Positions 19,243 to 27,870 of a stretch of 64,000 nucleotides of DNA are shown in pieces. Source of the stretch: Streptomyces griseoviridis (GTDB lineage Bacteria; Actinomycetota; Actinomycetes; Streptomycetales; Streptomycetaceae); contig BMSM01000004.1 of NCBI GenBank assembly GCA_014649155.1, positions 1-64,000 of the forward strand, given 5' to 3'. How positions within the stretch are numbered: position 1 is the stretch's first letter; every line of letters starts with the position of its first letter. The notes beneath the pieces are model-generated. The model did no database searches. It was given only the letters and a program-made list of their open reading frames with translations, and was not told the origin of the DNA. Made by a program: the position numbers and the translations under genes.

Positions 19243-20616
19243 ATGCCCGTACGCAGCACCGCCGTACTCCCGGCTCTCGCCGCACTAGCCCTCGCCGCCA
19301 CCGCGCTCACCGCCTGCTCGGGCGGCGGCGGTGGTGACCCGGACACACTGAAGGTCTCCTTCAAGCAGTCGACGGACAACTCCGTCAAGGTGATGGACGA
19401 GTACCTCGCCGGCGTCAAGAAGGAGTTCGAGAGGGCGCACCCCGGCAAGAAGGTCGAGTTCGTCCCCGTCAAGGCGCCCGACTCCGAGTACTACACGAAA
19501 CTCCAGCAGATGCTGCGCTCCCCGAGGACCGCGCCCGACCTGGTCTACGAGGACACCTTCCTCATCAACTCCGACATCGTCAGCGGGTACTTGAGGCCCC
19601 TCGACCCGTATCTGGCGGAGTGGGAGGACTGGGACCGGTTCTTCGACACGGCGAAGGCGGCGGCGCGGGGCGAGGACGGGAAGACGTACGGCGTGCCGGA
19701 CGGCACGGACACCCGGGGCCTGTGGTTCAGCAAGGACGTTTTCGCGAAGGCCGGGCTGCCCGCCGACTGGCAGCCCCGCACCTGGGACGACCTGCTGGAC
19801 GCCGCCCGCGCCGTCAAGGCGAAGGTGCCCGGCGTCGTCCCCCTCAACGTCTACACCGGCAAGCCCGTCGGCGAGGGCGCCACCATGCAGGGCTTCCAGA
19901 TGCTGCTGTACGGCACGGGCGACGGCACGTCGGACCCGCTGTACGACACGGCTTCGAAGAAGTGGCGCCCCGCGGGGAAGGGGTTCGCGGACGCCCTCTC
20001 CTTCGTGGAGACGGTGTACGAGGAGAAGCTGGGCCCGGACGTGTCCGACGCCCTCGACCCCCACATCATGACCCGGGTACGCGGCGAACTGCTGCCCGAG
20101 GGAAAGCTGGGCATCGCGCTGGACGGCTCCTGGCTGCCGCAGGACTGGCTGCCGGGCAGCGGACACGAGTGGCCCGAGTGGTCCGATGAGCTGGGGCTCG
20201 CGTACATGCCGACGCAGAACGGGCAGGCACCCGGCAAGGTCAGCATGTCGGGCGGCTGGACCTGGTCGATCCCGGCGAAGGCGGCCAACCCCGACCTCGC
20301 CTTCGCGTTCATCAGGACGCTCCAGACCAAGGCCAACGCCCAGAAGTGGTACGTCGCCAACTCCGGCATCGCCGTCCGCGAGGACGTCGCCGGCGACCCC
20401 GCCTACACCGGCGCCCAGCCCGGCACCGCGTTCTTCACCGGCCTCGTCGCCCACACCCACTACCGGCCCGCCTACCCGGCCTATCCGAAGGTGTCGGTCG
20501 CCATCCAGGAGGCCATGGAGAGCGTGACGACCGGTGACCGGTCGGTCGAGGAGGCGGTGCGTGCCTACGACAGCGCGCTGGAGGAGGCCGTCGGCGACCG
20601 GGTGGCCGGCCGGTGA
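19243..20616 (+). CDS. Sugar ABC transporter solute-binding lipoprotein
   Basis: This 457-residue family 1 extracellular solute-binding protein has a signal peptide ending in a lipobox, ALTAC at residue 25, followed by a Gly-rich linker. It is therefore tethered to the outer face of the membrane. The body has family features: a mature domain starting with LKVSFKQSTDN, then LQQMLRSPRTAPDLVYED, a WSIPAKAANPDLAFAFIR segment and a conserved C-terminal helix. The substrate is likely a sugar or oligosaccharide but cannot be named. Its stop overlaps the first permease gene. No ATPase gene is linked; in Streptomyces such importers usually share MsiK. Confidence 0.88.
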   Translation: MPVRSTAVLPALAALALAATALTACSGGGGGDPDTLKVSFKQSTDNSVKVMDEYLAGVKKEFERAHPGKKVEFVPVKAPDSEYYTKLQQMLRSPRTAPDLVYEDTFLINSDIVSGYLRPLDPYLAEWEDWDRFFDTAKAAARGEDGKTYGVPDGTDTRGLWFSKDVFAKAGLPADWQPRTWDDLLDAARAVKAKVPGVVPLNVYTGKPVGEGATMQGFQMLLYGTGDGTSDPLYDTASKKWRPAGKGFADALSFVETVYEEKLGPDVSDALDPHIMTRVRGELLPEGKLGIALDGSWLPQDWLPGSGHEWPEWSDELGLAYMPTQNGQAPGKVSMSGGWTWSIPAKAANPDLAFAFIRTLQTKANAQKWYVANSGIAVREDVAGDPAYTGAQPGTAFFTGLVAHTHYRPAYPAYPKVSVAIQEAMESVTTGDRSVEEAVRAYDSALEEAVGDRVAGR

Positions 20617-21479
20617 GGCGGACGCGCCGGGCCCTGCTCCGGGCGGTGCCGGTCGCCCCCGCCGTCGTCCTGCTGCTGCTCTTCCTCGCCGGGCCGATCG
20701 CCTACTGCGTCGTCCTCGCCTTCACCGACCTCCAGCTCACCGGGCAGGCCGAGGAGTCCTTCGTCGGGTTCGACAACTTCCGGCGGGCACTCGGGGACGA
20801 CGCGTTCCTGAACGCCGTATGGCTGACCCTGGTGTTCACGGTCGTGTCGTCGCTGCTCGGGCAGAACACCCTGGGACTGGCGCTGGCCGCCCTGCTGCGG
20901 CGCGCCTCGAAGCCGGTGCGCACCCTGACCGGCGCCGTGGTGATCACCGCGTGGGTGCTGCCGGAGGTGGTCGCGGGGTTCCTGCTGTACGCCTTCTTCC
21001 GCCGCGAGGGCACCCTCAACGCCGTCCTCGACTGGCTCCGGCTGCCGTCGCAGAACTGGCTGTTCACCCTGCCGATCCTCGCCGTGTCCTTCGCCAACGT
21101 GTGGCGGGGCACGGCGTTCTCGATGCTGGTCTACTCGGCGGCGCTGGACGAGATCCCCCGGGAGGTCACCGAGGCCGCCGAGGTCGACGGCGCGGGCGGC
21201 CTGCGCCGGCTGTGGCACGTCACCCTGCCGATGATCCGCCGCGCCGTCGGCACCAACCTGATGCTCAACACCCTCCAGACGCTCTCCGTCTTCGGGCTGA
21301 TCTGGGTGATGACGCGGGGCGGCCCGAGCGGCCGGAGCCAGACCCTGCCGCTGTACATGTACGAGCAGGCCTTCCAGAACAGCATGATCGGCTACGGCAC
21401 GGCGGTCGCCCTGCTCCTGCTGCTGATCGGCTCGCTGTTCTCGGTGCTGTACCTGCGGCTGCTGCGGACCGAGGCGTGA
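20613..21479 (+). CDS. Sugar ABC transporter permease (first subunit)
   Basis: This 288-residue MalF-like membrane protein has six predicted transmembrane helices and the cytoplasmic EAA loop EAAEVDGAGGLRRLWHVTLPMIRR, which docks the ATPase. The GTG start overlaps the stop of the binding-protein gene (GTGA). It pairs with the permease encoded next to form the pore of the importer. Start and family are clear; the substrate is unknown. Confidence 0.92.
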   Translation: MRRTRRALLRAVPVAPAVVLLLLFLAGPIAYCVVLAFTDLQLTGQAEESFVGFDNFRRALGDDAFLNAVWLTLVFTVVSSLLGQNTLGLALAALLRRASKPVRTLTGAVVITAWVLPEVVAGFLLYAFFRREGTLNAVLDWLRLPSQNWLFTLPILAVSFANVWRGTAFSMLVYSAALDEIPREVTEAAEVDGAGGLRRLWHVTLPMIRRAVGTNLMLNTLQTLSVFGLIWVMTRGGPSGRSQTLPLYMYEQAFQNSMIGYGTAVALLLLLIGSLFSVLYLRLLRTEA

Positions 21480-22324
21480 GAGGCCCGGCCGGTACGCCCG
21501 CCGCCCGGCGCACCCGCCGCCGGCTGGCCGCCGACGCGGGGCTGCTGCTGGCCGCCGCCGCGTTCGCGCTGCCGCTGCTGTGGGTGGTGCTGTCGGCCGT
21601 CGACCCGGACGCGGGCCTGCGCGTCCGGGTTCCCGACGCCCTCACCCTCGACCACTTCGACGCGATCCTCACCCCCGAGATCACCTTCACGCCGCTGCTC
21701 AACAGCCTGGTCCTGTGCGGCGGCGCGACGGCGCTCACCGTGGCCTGCGCGGCGCTCGCCGCCTACCCGCTCTCCCGGTTCCGGTCCCGCCTGAACCGCC
21801 CCTTCCTCCTCACCGTCCTCTTCGCCACCTCGCTGCCCATCACCGCGATCATGGTCCCGGTGTACGCCCTGTACGTCCGCGTCGGTCTCATCGACACCGT
21901 CCACGGCACGGTGTTCTTCTTCGCCGCCTCCCAGCTCCCCTTCGCCATCTGGCTGATGAAGAACTTCATGGACGGCGTGCCGAAGGAGCTGGAGGAGGCG
22001 GCCTGGGCCGACGGGGCCTCGGCGCTCCAGTCCCTGCTGCGGATCGTGCTGCCGCTGATGGGGCCCGGGGTGGCGGTGGTGACGGTGTTCTCGTTCGTCA
22101 TGATGTGGGGGAACTTCTTCGTCCCCTTCATGCTGCTGCTCACCCCGGACCGGATGCCGGCCTCGGTCAGCGTCAACGAGTTCTTCGGCAACCGGGGCAT
22201 GGTGGCGTACGGCCAGCTCGCCGCGTTCTCGGTCGTCTACTCGACGCCGGTGGTCCTGCTCTATGTCCTGATCTCGCGACGCCTGGGCGGCGGCTTCGCG
22301 CTGGGCGGGGCGGTCAAGGGGTGA
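21476..22324 (+). CDS. Sugar ABC transporter permease (second subunit)
   Basis: This 282-residue MalG-like permease has six transmembrane helices and the EAA loop EEAAWADGASALQSLLRIVLPLMGPGV. The GTG start overlaps the stop of the first permease gene by four bases, so all three importer genes are coupled. No ATP-binding protein follows; the next gene in this direction is an unrelated DNA-binding protein. The upstream in-frame extension of this frame runs through the first permease gene and is not used. Confidence 0.92.
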   Translation: MRGPAGTPAARRTRRRLAADAGLLLAAAAFALPLLWVVLSAVDPDAGLRVRVPDALTLDHFDAILTPEITFTPLLNSLVLCGGATALTVACAALAAYPLSRFRSRLNRPFLLTVLFATSLPITAIMVPVYALYVRVGLIDTVHGTVFFFAASQLPFAIWLMKNFMDGVPKELEEAAWADGASALQSLLRIVLPLMGPGVAVVTVFSFVMMWGNFFVPFMLLLTPDRMPASVSVNEFFGNRGMVAYGQLAAFSVVYSTPVVLLYVLISRRLGGGFALGGAVKG

Positions 22325-22428
22325 GGTCATGGGGTGACGTAAGGGAAGGGACCGTACGTTCCTACGATCCGTGTTCCTGGCCGAACGGACCGTAGTGGAA
22401 ACGCCCCCGGGCCCCTACCTTGTGGCCC

Positions 22429-23136
22429 GTGCCCCGACCCGACGCCCTTCCCGACCGCCCCGGCCGGCCCGCCGCCCCCTTCGACCCCCTGGCCGCCCAC
22501 CGGTTCCGTACCGCCCTCGGCATGGGACCGGAACTCGTCGCCCGCGACCTCAGGGTGTCCTACGGACTGCCGCACGTCGGCCCGGATCTCGTCCTCGCCT
22601 GGGAGGGCGGCTCCGTCCAGCCCTCCGAGGCCGAGGTCAACGCCCTCGCGGGCACCCTGTGGTGCTCCCCCGCCGAGCTGCTGGCCCGCCCCCGGACGCT
22701 GCGCGAACACCGCCTCGCCCTGGGCCTCGGCCCGGAGGACGTCGCCCGCGCGGTCGGGCTCGACACGCGCTCCTACCTGCGGCTTGAGGAGAGGGACGCG
22801 TGGCGCGGCACCGACCGGCAGTCGGCGGCGCTGATCGCGCTGTTCGGTCTGGCGCCCGCCGAGTACGTCACCGTCAGCGGGCAGGACGAGCGGCTCGCCG
22901 AGCTGCTCACCAAGGCCGTGACCACGCGCTGGCAGGGGCACGCCCGCCAGATCGCCAAGCTCGTCCCGCTGGAGCGGGACGTGGTCGACGACGCCCTGCG
23001 CTCCCTGCACGCCGAGTACCGGGCCCGGATGGCCACCCCGCTCGGCCGCGACCTGCGCGACCGGGCCGCGGAGTACTTCTGGGCTGCCGTCGAGAAGGGG
23101 ACCGGAGAAGGCGACCGGGGCGTGGGGCAGGGCTAG
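22429..23136 (+). CDS. Helix-turn-helix DNA-binding protein with two Cro/C1-like units
   Basis: This protein of about 235 residues has two XRE-like helix-turn-helix units in a row. The first (~15-85) contains FRTALGMGPELVARDLRVSYG and ALAGTLWCSPAELL. The second (~88-150) contains LREHRLALGLGPEDVARAVGLDTRSYLRLEE. A helical C-terminal part follows. The start is uncertain: the GTG at 22429 lies 7 bases after a TACCTT -10-like element and may be leaderless, and a TTG at 22420 is possible. The stop codon TAG is the first three bases of an 88-bp MITE-like element. Target genes are unknown. Confidence 0.7.
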   Translation: MPRPDALPDRPGRPAAPFDPLAAHRFRTALGMGPELVARDLRVSYGLPHVGPDLVLAWEGGSVQPSEAEVNALAGTLWCSPAELLARPRTLREHRLALGLGPEDVARAVGLDTRSYLRLEERDAWRGTDRQSAALIALFGLAPAEYVTVSGQDERLAELLTKAVTTRWQGHARQIAKLVPLERDVVDDALRSLHAEYRARMATPLGRDLRDRAAEYFWAAVEKGTGEGDRGVGQG

Positions 23137-23221
23137 GGCCTGTCGTCCGGATCACGCCGCGGACGCGGGGCCTGGAAGGCACAGCCGATTCCCCGCAACC
23201 TGATCCGAACGACAGGCCCTA
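23134..23221. mobile_element. 88-bp MITE-like element with 21-bp terminal inverted repeats
   Basis: The ends are 23134-23154 and 23201-23221, inverted repeats of 21 bp with one mismatch, beginning TAGGGCCTGTCGT. The inner right half matches 46214-46262 closely, including CGGGGAATCGGCTG. This end sequence looks like the terminal repeat of IS5-type Streptomyces elements. The element sits between two convergent genes and supplies the TAG stop of both (23134-23136 and 23221-23219). Confidence 0.75.
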
Positions 23222-24244
23222 GAAGACCGACTCCGCCTCGTCCATCCGGTCCTTCGGCACCGTCTTCAGCTCGGTGACCGCCTCCGCGAGCGGCACCATC
23301 AGCACGTCGGTGCCGCGCAGCGCCGTCATCCGGCCGAAGTCGCCCCGGTGCGCGGCCTCCACCGCGTGCCAGCCGAAGCGGGTGGCGAGGACGCGGTCGT
23401 ACGGGGTGGGCGTGCCGCCGCGCTGGACGTGGCCGAGGATGACCGGCTTGGCCTCCTTGCCGAGCCGCCGCTCCAGCTCGTACGCCAGTGCCGTGCCGAT
23501 GCCCTGGAAGCGCTCGTGGCCGAACTGGTCGATCTCGCCGTGCCCGTAGTCCATGGTCCCCTCGGCGGGGTGGGCGCCCTCGGCGACGCAGATCACCGCG
23601 AACTTCTTGCCGCGGGCGAACCGCTCCTCGACCATCTTCACCAGGTCGGAGGGGTCGAAGGGCCGCTCGGGCAGGCAGATGCCGTGCGCGCCGGCCGCCA
23701 TGCCGGACTCCAGGGCGATCCAGCCCGCGTGCCGGCCCATGACCTCGACGACCATGACCCGCTGGTGGGACTCGGCGGTGGTCTTCAGCCGGTCCATCGC
23801 CTCCGCGGCGACGCCGACGGCCGTGTCGAAGCCGAAGGTGCGGTCGGTGGAGGAGATGTCGTTGTCGATGGTCTTCGGCACGCCGACCACCGGCAGGCCC
23901 GCGTCCGACAGCATCCGCGCCGCGGTCAGCGTGCCCTCGCCGCCGATCGGGATCAGCGCGTCGATCCCGAAGTTCTGGATCATGTCCGAGGCGTTCTCGC
24001 AGGCCTCGCGGAGGCGGTCGCGCTCCAGCCGGGAGGAGCCGAGGATGGTGCCGCCGCGGGCGAGGATGCCGCTCACCGCGTTGAGGTCGAGGGAGCGGTA
24101 GCGGCCGTCGAGCAGGCCGGCGTAGCCGTCCTCGAAGCCGATGACCTCGTCGTCGTAATTGTCGACCGCTCGGTGCACGACCGACCGGATCACTGCGTTC
24201 AGGCCGGGACAGTCGCCGCCTGCGGTGAGAACTCCGATACGCAT
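23219..24244 (-). CDS. pfkA: 6-phosphofructokinase
   Basis: This 341-residue phosphofructokinase makes fructose-1,6-bisphosphate. It shows the actinobacterial group motifs: LTAGGDCPGLNAVIR at the N-terminus, IPIGGEGTL, PKTIDNDI with the catalytic aspartate, VMGRHAGWIAL, and HVQRGGTPTPYDR near the C-terminus. Glycine after GGE argues for ATP rather than pyrophosphate as donor, although the lysine in PKTIDND is shared with pyrophosphate enzymes. This Gly/Lys pair is known for Streptomyces ATP-dependent enzymes. It is divergent from pta, and its stop codon lies in the MITE-like element. Confidence 0.94.
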   Translation of the reverse strand: MRIGVLTAGGDCPGLNAVIRSVVHRAVDNYDDEVIGFEDGYAGLLDGRYRSLDLNAVSGILARGGTILGSSRLERDRLREACENASDMIQNFGIDALIPIGGEGTLTAARMLSDAGLPVVGVPKTIDNDISSTDRTFGFDTAVGVAAEAMDRLKTTAESHQRVMVVEVMGRHAGWIALESGMAAGAHGICLPERPFDPSDLVKMVEERFARGKKFAVICVAEGAHPAEGTMDYGHGEIDQFGHERFQGIGTALAYELERRLGKEAKPVILGHVQRGGTPTPYDRVLATRFGWHAVEAAHRGDFGRMTALRGTDVLMVPLAEAVTELKTVPKDRMDEAESVF

Positions 24245-24457
24245 CGTGCTGTGTCTCCTGCTCCCTGTCGGCACCGGTGAGGCACTCCCGATTCTTCCAC
24301 GTCCACCCGGCGGCTGCCGACGTCGCACTGACGGGCGCCTTATCCATCGCCAGAGGTATTGTCAAGAGGGTTCCGCTCACCTCGGTGGGCGATTTTTGTG
24401 GCCGCCGCACGCCGGGACCAGCGGCGACCGGAGACGACGACGGAACGGAGAGCACGC

Positions 24458-26563
24458 GTGACGCGCAGCGTGTACGTGACCGGCATCGACCGCGGCGACG
24501 GCCGCCAGGTCGTCGAGCTGGGGGTCATGGAGCTGTTGACCCGGCAGGTCGACCGGGTCGGTGTCTTCCGCCCCCTCGTCCACGACGGCCCGGACCGGCT
24601 CTTCGAGCTGCTGCGCGCCCGCTACCGCCTCTCCCAGGACCCGGCGACCGTCTACGGCCTCGGCTACCCGGAGGCGTCCGCGCTCCAGGCCGAGCAGGGC
24701 ACCGACGAACTGGTCTCCGCGCTGGTCGACCGCTTCCACCTGGTCGCCCGCGACTACGACGTGGTCCTCGTCCTCGGCACCGACTTCGCCGACACCCAGC
24801 TCCCCGACGAACTGGCGCTGAACGCCCGGCTCGCCAACGAGTTCGGCGCGTCCGTCATCCCGGTGGTCGGCGGCCGGGGGCAGGCCGCGGACCCGGTGCT
24901 CGCCGAGACCCGCAACGCCTTCCGCGCGTACGACACCCTCGGCTGCGACGTGCTGGCCATGGTCACCAACCGGGTGGCCCGCGAGGACCGGGACGCGCTC
25001 GCCGAACGGCTCTCCGGGCTGCTCCCGACGCCCTGCTTCGTCGTCCCCGACGAGCCCGCGCTCTCCGCGCCGACCGTCTCCCAGATCGCCCACACCCTCG
25101 GCGCGCGGGTCGTCCTCGGCGACGACTCGGGGCTGGCCCGGGACGCGCTGGACTTCGTCTTCGGCGGCGCCTCGCTGGCCAGGTTCCTCGGCGCCCTGAC
25201 CCCCGGCTGCCTGGTCGTCACCCCCGGCGACCGCGCCGACCTGGTCATCGGCTCGCTCGCCGCGCACAGCGCCGGCACCCCGCCGATAGCCGGGGTGCTG
25301 CTCACCCTGGACGAAGTGCCGGGCGAGGACGTCCTCACCCTCGCCGCCCGCCTCGCCCCCGGCACCCCGGTGCTGGCCGTGCCGGGCAACAGCTTCCCCA
25401 CCGCCGAACGGCTGTTCTCCCTGGAGGGCAAGCTGAACGCGGCCACCCCGCGCAAGGCGGAGACCGCTCTCGGCCTGTTCGAGCGGTACGTCGACACCGC
25501 TGCCCTGGACAAGCGGGTCTCCGCGCCGAGCAGCGACCGCGTCACGCCGATGATGTTCGAGCACAAGCTCCTCGAACAGGCCCGTTCCGACCTGCGCCGG
25601 GTCGTCCTGCCGGAGGGCACCGAGCCCCGCGTCCTGCACGCGGCGGAGGTGCTGCTGCGCCGGGGCGTGTGCGACCTGACCCTGCTCGGCCCCGTCGAGC
25701 AGATCCGCAAGAAGGCCGCCGACCTCGGCATCGACCTCGGCGGCTCGCAGCTCATCGACCCGGCCACCAGCGACCTGCGCGACCGCTTCGCCGAGCGGTA
25801 CGCCGCCCTGCGCGCCCACAAGGGCGTCACCGTGGAACTGGCCTACGACGTCGTCTCCGACGTCAACTACTTCGGCACCCTGATGGTGCAGGAGGGCCTG
25901 GCCGACGGCATGGTGTCGGGCTCGGTGCACTCCACGGCGGCCACCATCCGCCCGGCCTTCGAGATCATCAAGACCAAGCCGGACGCCGACATCGTCTCGT
26001 CCGTCTTCTTCATGTGCCTGGCCGACAAGGTCCTCGTCTACGGCGACTGCGCGGTCAACCCGGACCCGGACGCCCGGCAGCTCGCCGACATCGCGATCCA
26101 GTCGGCGTCCACGGCGGCGCAGTTCGGCGTCGAGCCACGGATCGCCATGCTGTCGTACTCGACCGGCACCTCCGGCTCCGGCGCCGACGTCGACAAGGTC
26201 CGCGAGGCCACCGAGCTGGTCCGTGCCCGCCGGCCCGACCTGATGATCGAGGGCCCGATCCAGTACGACGCCGCCGTGGAGCCGTCCGTCGCGGCGACCA
26301 AGCTGCCCGGCTCCCAGGTCGCCGGACAGGCCAGCGTGCTGATCTTCCCGGACCTCAACACCGGCAACAACACCTACAAGGCCGTGCAGCGCTCGGCCGG
26401 CGCGATCGCCGTCGGCCCGGTCCTCCAGGGCCTGCGCAAGCCGGTCAACGACCTGTCCCGCGGCGCGCTGGTCCAGGACATCGTCAACACCGTCGCCATC
26501 ACGGCCATCCAGGCCCAGTCCCCGCAGGCCCCGTCCCCGATCGAGAAGGCTGCCGAACAGTGA
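24458..26563 (+). CDS. pta: Phosphate acetyltransferase
   Basis: This 701-residue long-form Pta converts acetyl-CoA and phosphate to acetyl phosphate. The N-terminal ~360 residues form the CobB/DRTGG-type P-loop-like regulatory region (SVYVTGIDRGDGRQVVELGVMELL). The catalytic C-terminal part starts near MMFEHKLLEQARSDLRRVVLPEGTEPR and includes SVHSTAATIRPAFEIIKT and VLIFPDLNTGNNTYKAVQRS. The GTG at 24458 has GGAG seven bases upstream. Its stop overlaps the ackA start. The pair forms the acetate overflow or assimilation route, beside pfkA and pyk. Confidence 0.96.
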   Translation: MTRSVYVTGIDRGDGRQVVELGVMELLTRQVDRVGVFRPLVHDGPDRLFELLRARYRLSQDPATVYGLGYPEASALQAEQGTDELVSALVDRFHLVARDYDVVLVLGTDFADTQLPDELALNARLANEFGASVIPVVGGRGQAADPVLAETRNAFRAYDTLGCDVLAMVTNRVAREDRDALAERLSGLLPTPCFVVPDEPALSAPTVSQIAHTLGARVVLGDDSGLARDALDFVFGGASLARFLGALTPGCLVVTPGDRADLVIGSLAAHSAGTPPIAGVLLTLDEVPGEDVLTLAARLAPGTPVLAVPGNSFPTAERLFSLEGKLNAATPRKAETALGLFERYVDTAALDKRVSAPSSDRVTPMMFEHKLLEQARSDLRRVVLPEGTEPRVLHAAEVLLRRGVCDLTLLGPVEQIRKKAADLGIDLGGSQLIDPATSDLRDRFAERYAALRAHKGVTVELAYDVVSDVNYFGTLMVQEGLADGMVSGSVHSTAATIRPAFEIIKTKPDADIVSSVFFMCLADKVLVYGDCAVNPDPDARQLADIAIQSASTAAQFGVEPRIAMLSYSTGTSGSGADVDKVREATELVRARRPDLMIEGPIQYDAAVEPSVAATKLPGSQVAGQASVLIFPDLNTGNNTYKAVQRSAGAIAVGPVLQGLRKPVNDLSRGALVQDIVNTVAITAIQAQSPQAPSPIEKAAEQ

Positions 26564-27774
26564 GCTCCCCCACCCGCGTCCTCGTCCTCAACTCCGGCTC
26601 GTCGTCGCTGAAGTACCAGCTGCTGGACATGCGGGACAGCAGCCGGCTGGCGGTGGGGCTGGTCGAGCGGATCGGCGAGCAGACCTCCCGGCTCAAGCAC
26701 ACCCACGTCACCGACGGCGACACCCGCGAGCAGAACGGCCCGATCGCCGACCATGAAGCCGCCCTGAAGGCGGTCGCCGGGGAACTGTCCCGCGACGGCC
26801 TCGGCCTGGACTCGCCCGAGCTGGCCGCGATCGGGCACCGGGTGGTGCACGGCGGGATGTTCTTCACCGAGCCCACCCTCGTCGACGACGAGGTGCTCAC
26901 CGAGATCGAGCGGCTGATCCCGGTGGCCCCGCTGCACAACCCCGCCAACCTCACCGGCCTGCGCACGGCCCGGTCGCTCCGCCCCGACCTCCCCCAGGTC
27001 GCCGTCTTCGACACCGCCTTCCACACCACGATGCCGGAGTCGGCGGCGCGCTACGCCATCGACCCGAGGATCGCCGACCGGCACCGCATCCGCCGCTACG
27101 GCTTCCACGGCACCTCGCACGCGTACGTGTCCCGGGAGACCGCCCGGCTGCTGGGCAAGGACCCGGCGGAGGTCAACGTCATCGTGCTCCACCTCGGCAA
27201 CGGCGCCTCGGCCTCCGCGGTCGAGGGCGGCCGGTGCGTGGACACCTCGATGGGGCTGACCCCTCTGGAGGGACTGGTGATGGGCACCCGGTCGGGAGAC
27301 CTGGACCCGGCGGTCATCTTCCATTTGGAGCGCGTCGGCGGAATGTCCACGGACGAGATCGACACTCTCCTCAACAAGAGGAGCGGTCTGTTCGGTCTGT
27401 GCGGCGACAACGACATGCGGGAGATCCGGCGCCGCGTGGACGCCGGGGACGAAGCGGCGAAGCTCGCCTTCGACATCTACATTCACCGCCTGAAGAAGTA
27501 CATCGGCGCCTATTACGCGGTCCTCGGACGGGTGGACGCGGTCGCCTTCACGGCCGGGGTCGGCGAAAACGCCGCACCGGTGCGGGAAGCTGCCGTGGCC
27601 GGCCTGGAGGGGCTGGGCCTGGCGGTCGACGCCGGGCTGAACGCCGTACGCGGCGACGGTCCCCGGCTGATCTCCCCCGAGGACGCCCGGGTGAAGGTCG
27701 CCGTGGTGCCGACCGACGAGGAATTGGAGATCGCGACACAGACGTACGCACTGGTCGAAAAGAACAGCCACTGA
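26560..27774 (+). CDS. ackA: Acetate kinase
   Basis: This 404-residue acetate kinase transfers phosphate from acetyl phosphate to ADP. Family motifs are visible: RVLVLNSGSSSLKYQLL, AIGHRVVHGG, FDTAFHTTMPESAARYAI, YGFHGTSHAYVS, VLHLGNGASASAV and FTAGVGENAAPVRE. The GTG start overlaps the pta stop by four bases (GTGA), so Pta and AckA are made together. The length is normal. A short TTCCGC/GCGGAA hairpin at 27821-27835 follows before pyk. Confidence 0.97.
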   Translation: MSSPTRVLVLNSGSSSLKYQLLDMRDSSRLAVGLVERIGEQTSRLKHTHVTDGDTREQNGPIADHEAALKAVAGELSRDGLGLDSPELAAIGHRVVHGGMFFTEPTLVDDEVLTEIERLIPVAPLHNPANLTGLRTARSLRPDLPQVAVFDTAFHTTMPESAARYAIDPRIADRHRIRRYGFHGTSHAYVSRETARLLGKDPAEVNVIVLHLGNGASASAVEGGRCVDTSMGLTPLEGLVMGTRSGDLDPAVIFHLERVGGMSTDEIDTLLNKRSGLFGLCGDNDMREIRRRVDAGDEAAKLAFDIYIHRLKKYIGAYYAVLGRVDAVAFTAGVGENAAPVREAAVAGLEGLGLAVDAGLNAVRGDGPRLISPEDARVKVAVVPTDEELEIATQTYALVEKNSH

Positions 27775-27835
27775 AGACTCGCCGAATTCACGGGTGAGCA
27801 CCCCCGCGCCCGTTTGTAGCTTCCGCTAGGCGGAA

Positions 27836-27864
27836 TATTCCGGAGCGAAACAAACCGATAGGAT
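27836..27864 (+). promoter_or_regulatory. Probable pyk promoter, leaderless
   Basis: TATTCC (27836-27841) and TAGGAT (27859-27864) are 17 bp apart. The -10 ends six bases before the pyk ATG, so transcription would begin at or beside the start codon. There is no ribosome site, consistent with a leaderless message. Confidence 0.5.
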
Positions 27865-27870
27865 CGCCCC

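Noticed and set aside
23219..24244. Pyrophosphate-dependent phosphofructokinase
   Set aside because: The PKTIDND lysine is shared with such enzymes, but the residue after GGE is Gly, which fits ATP-dependent Streptomyces enzymes.
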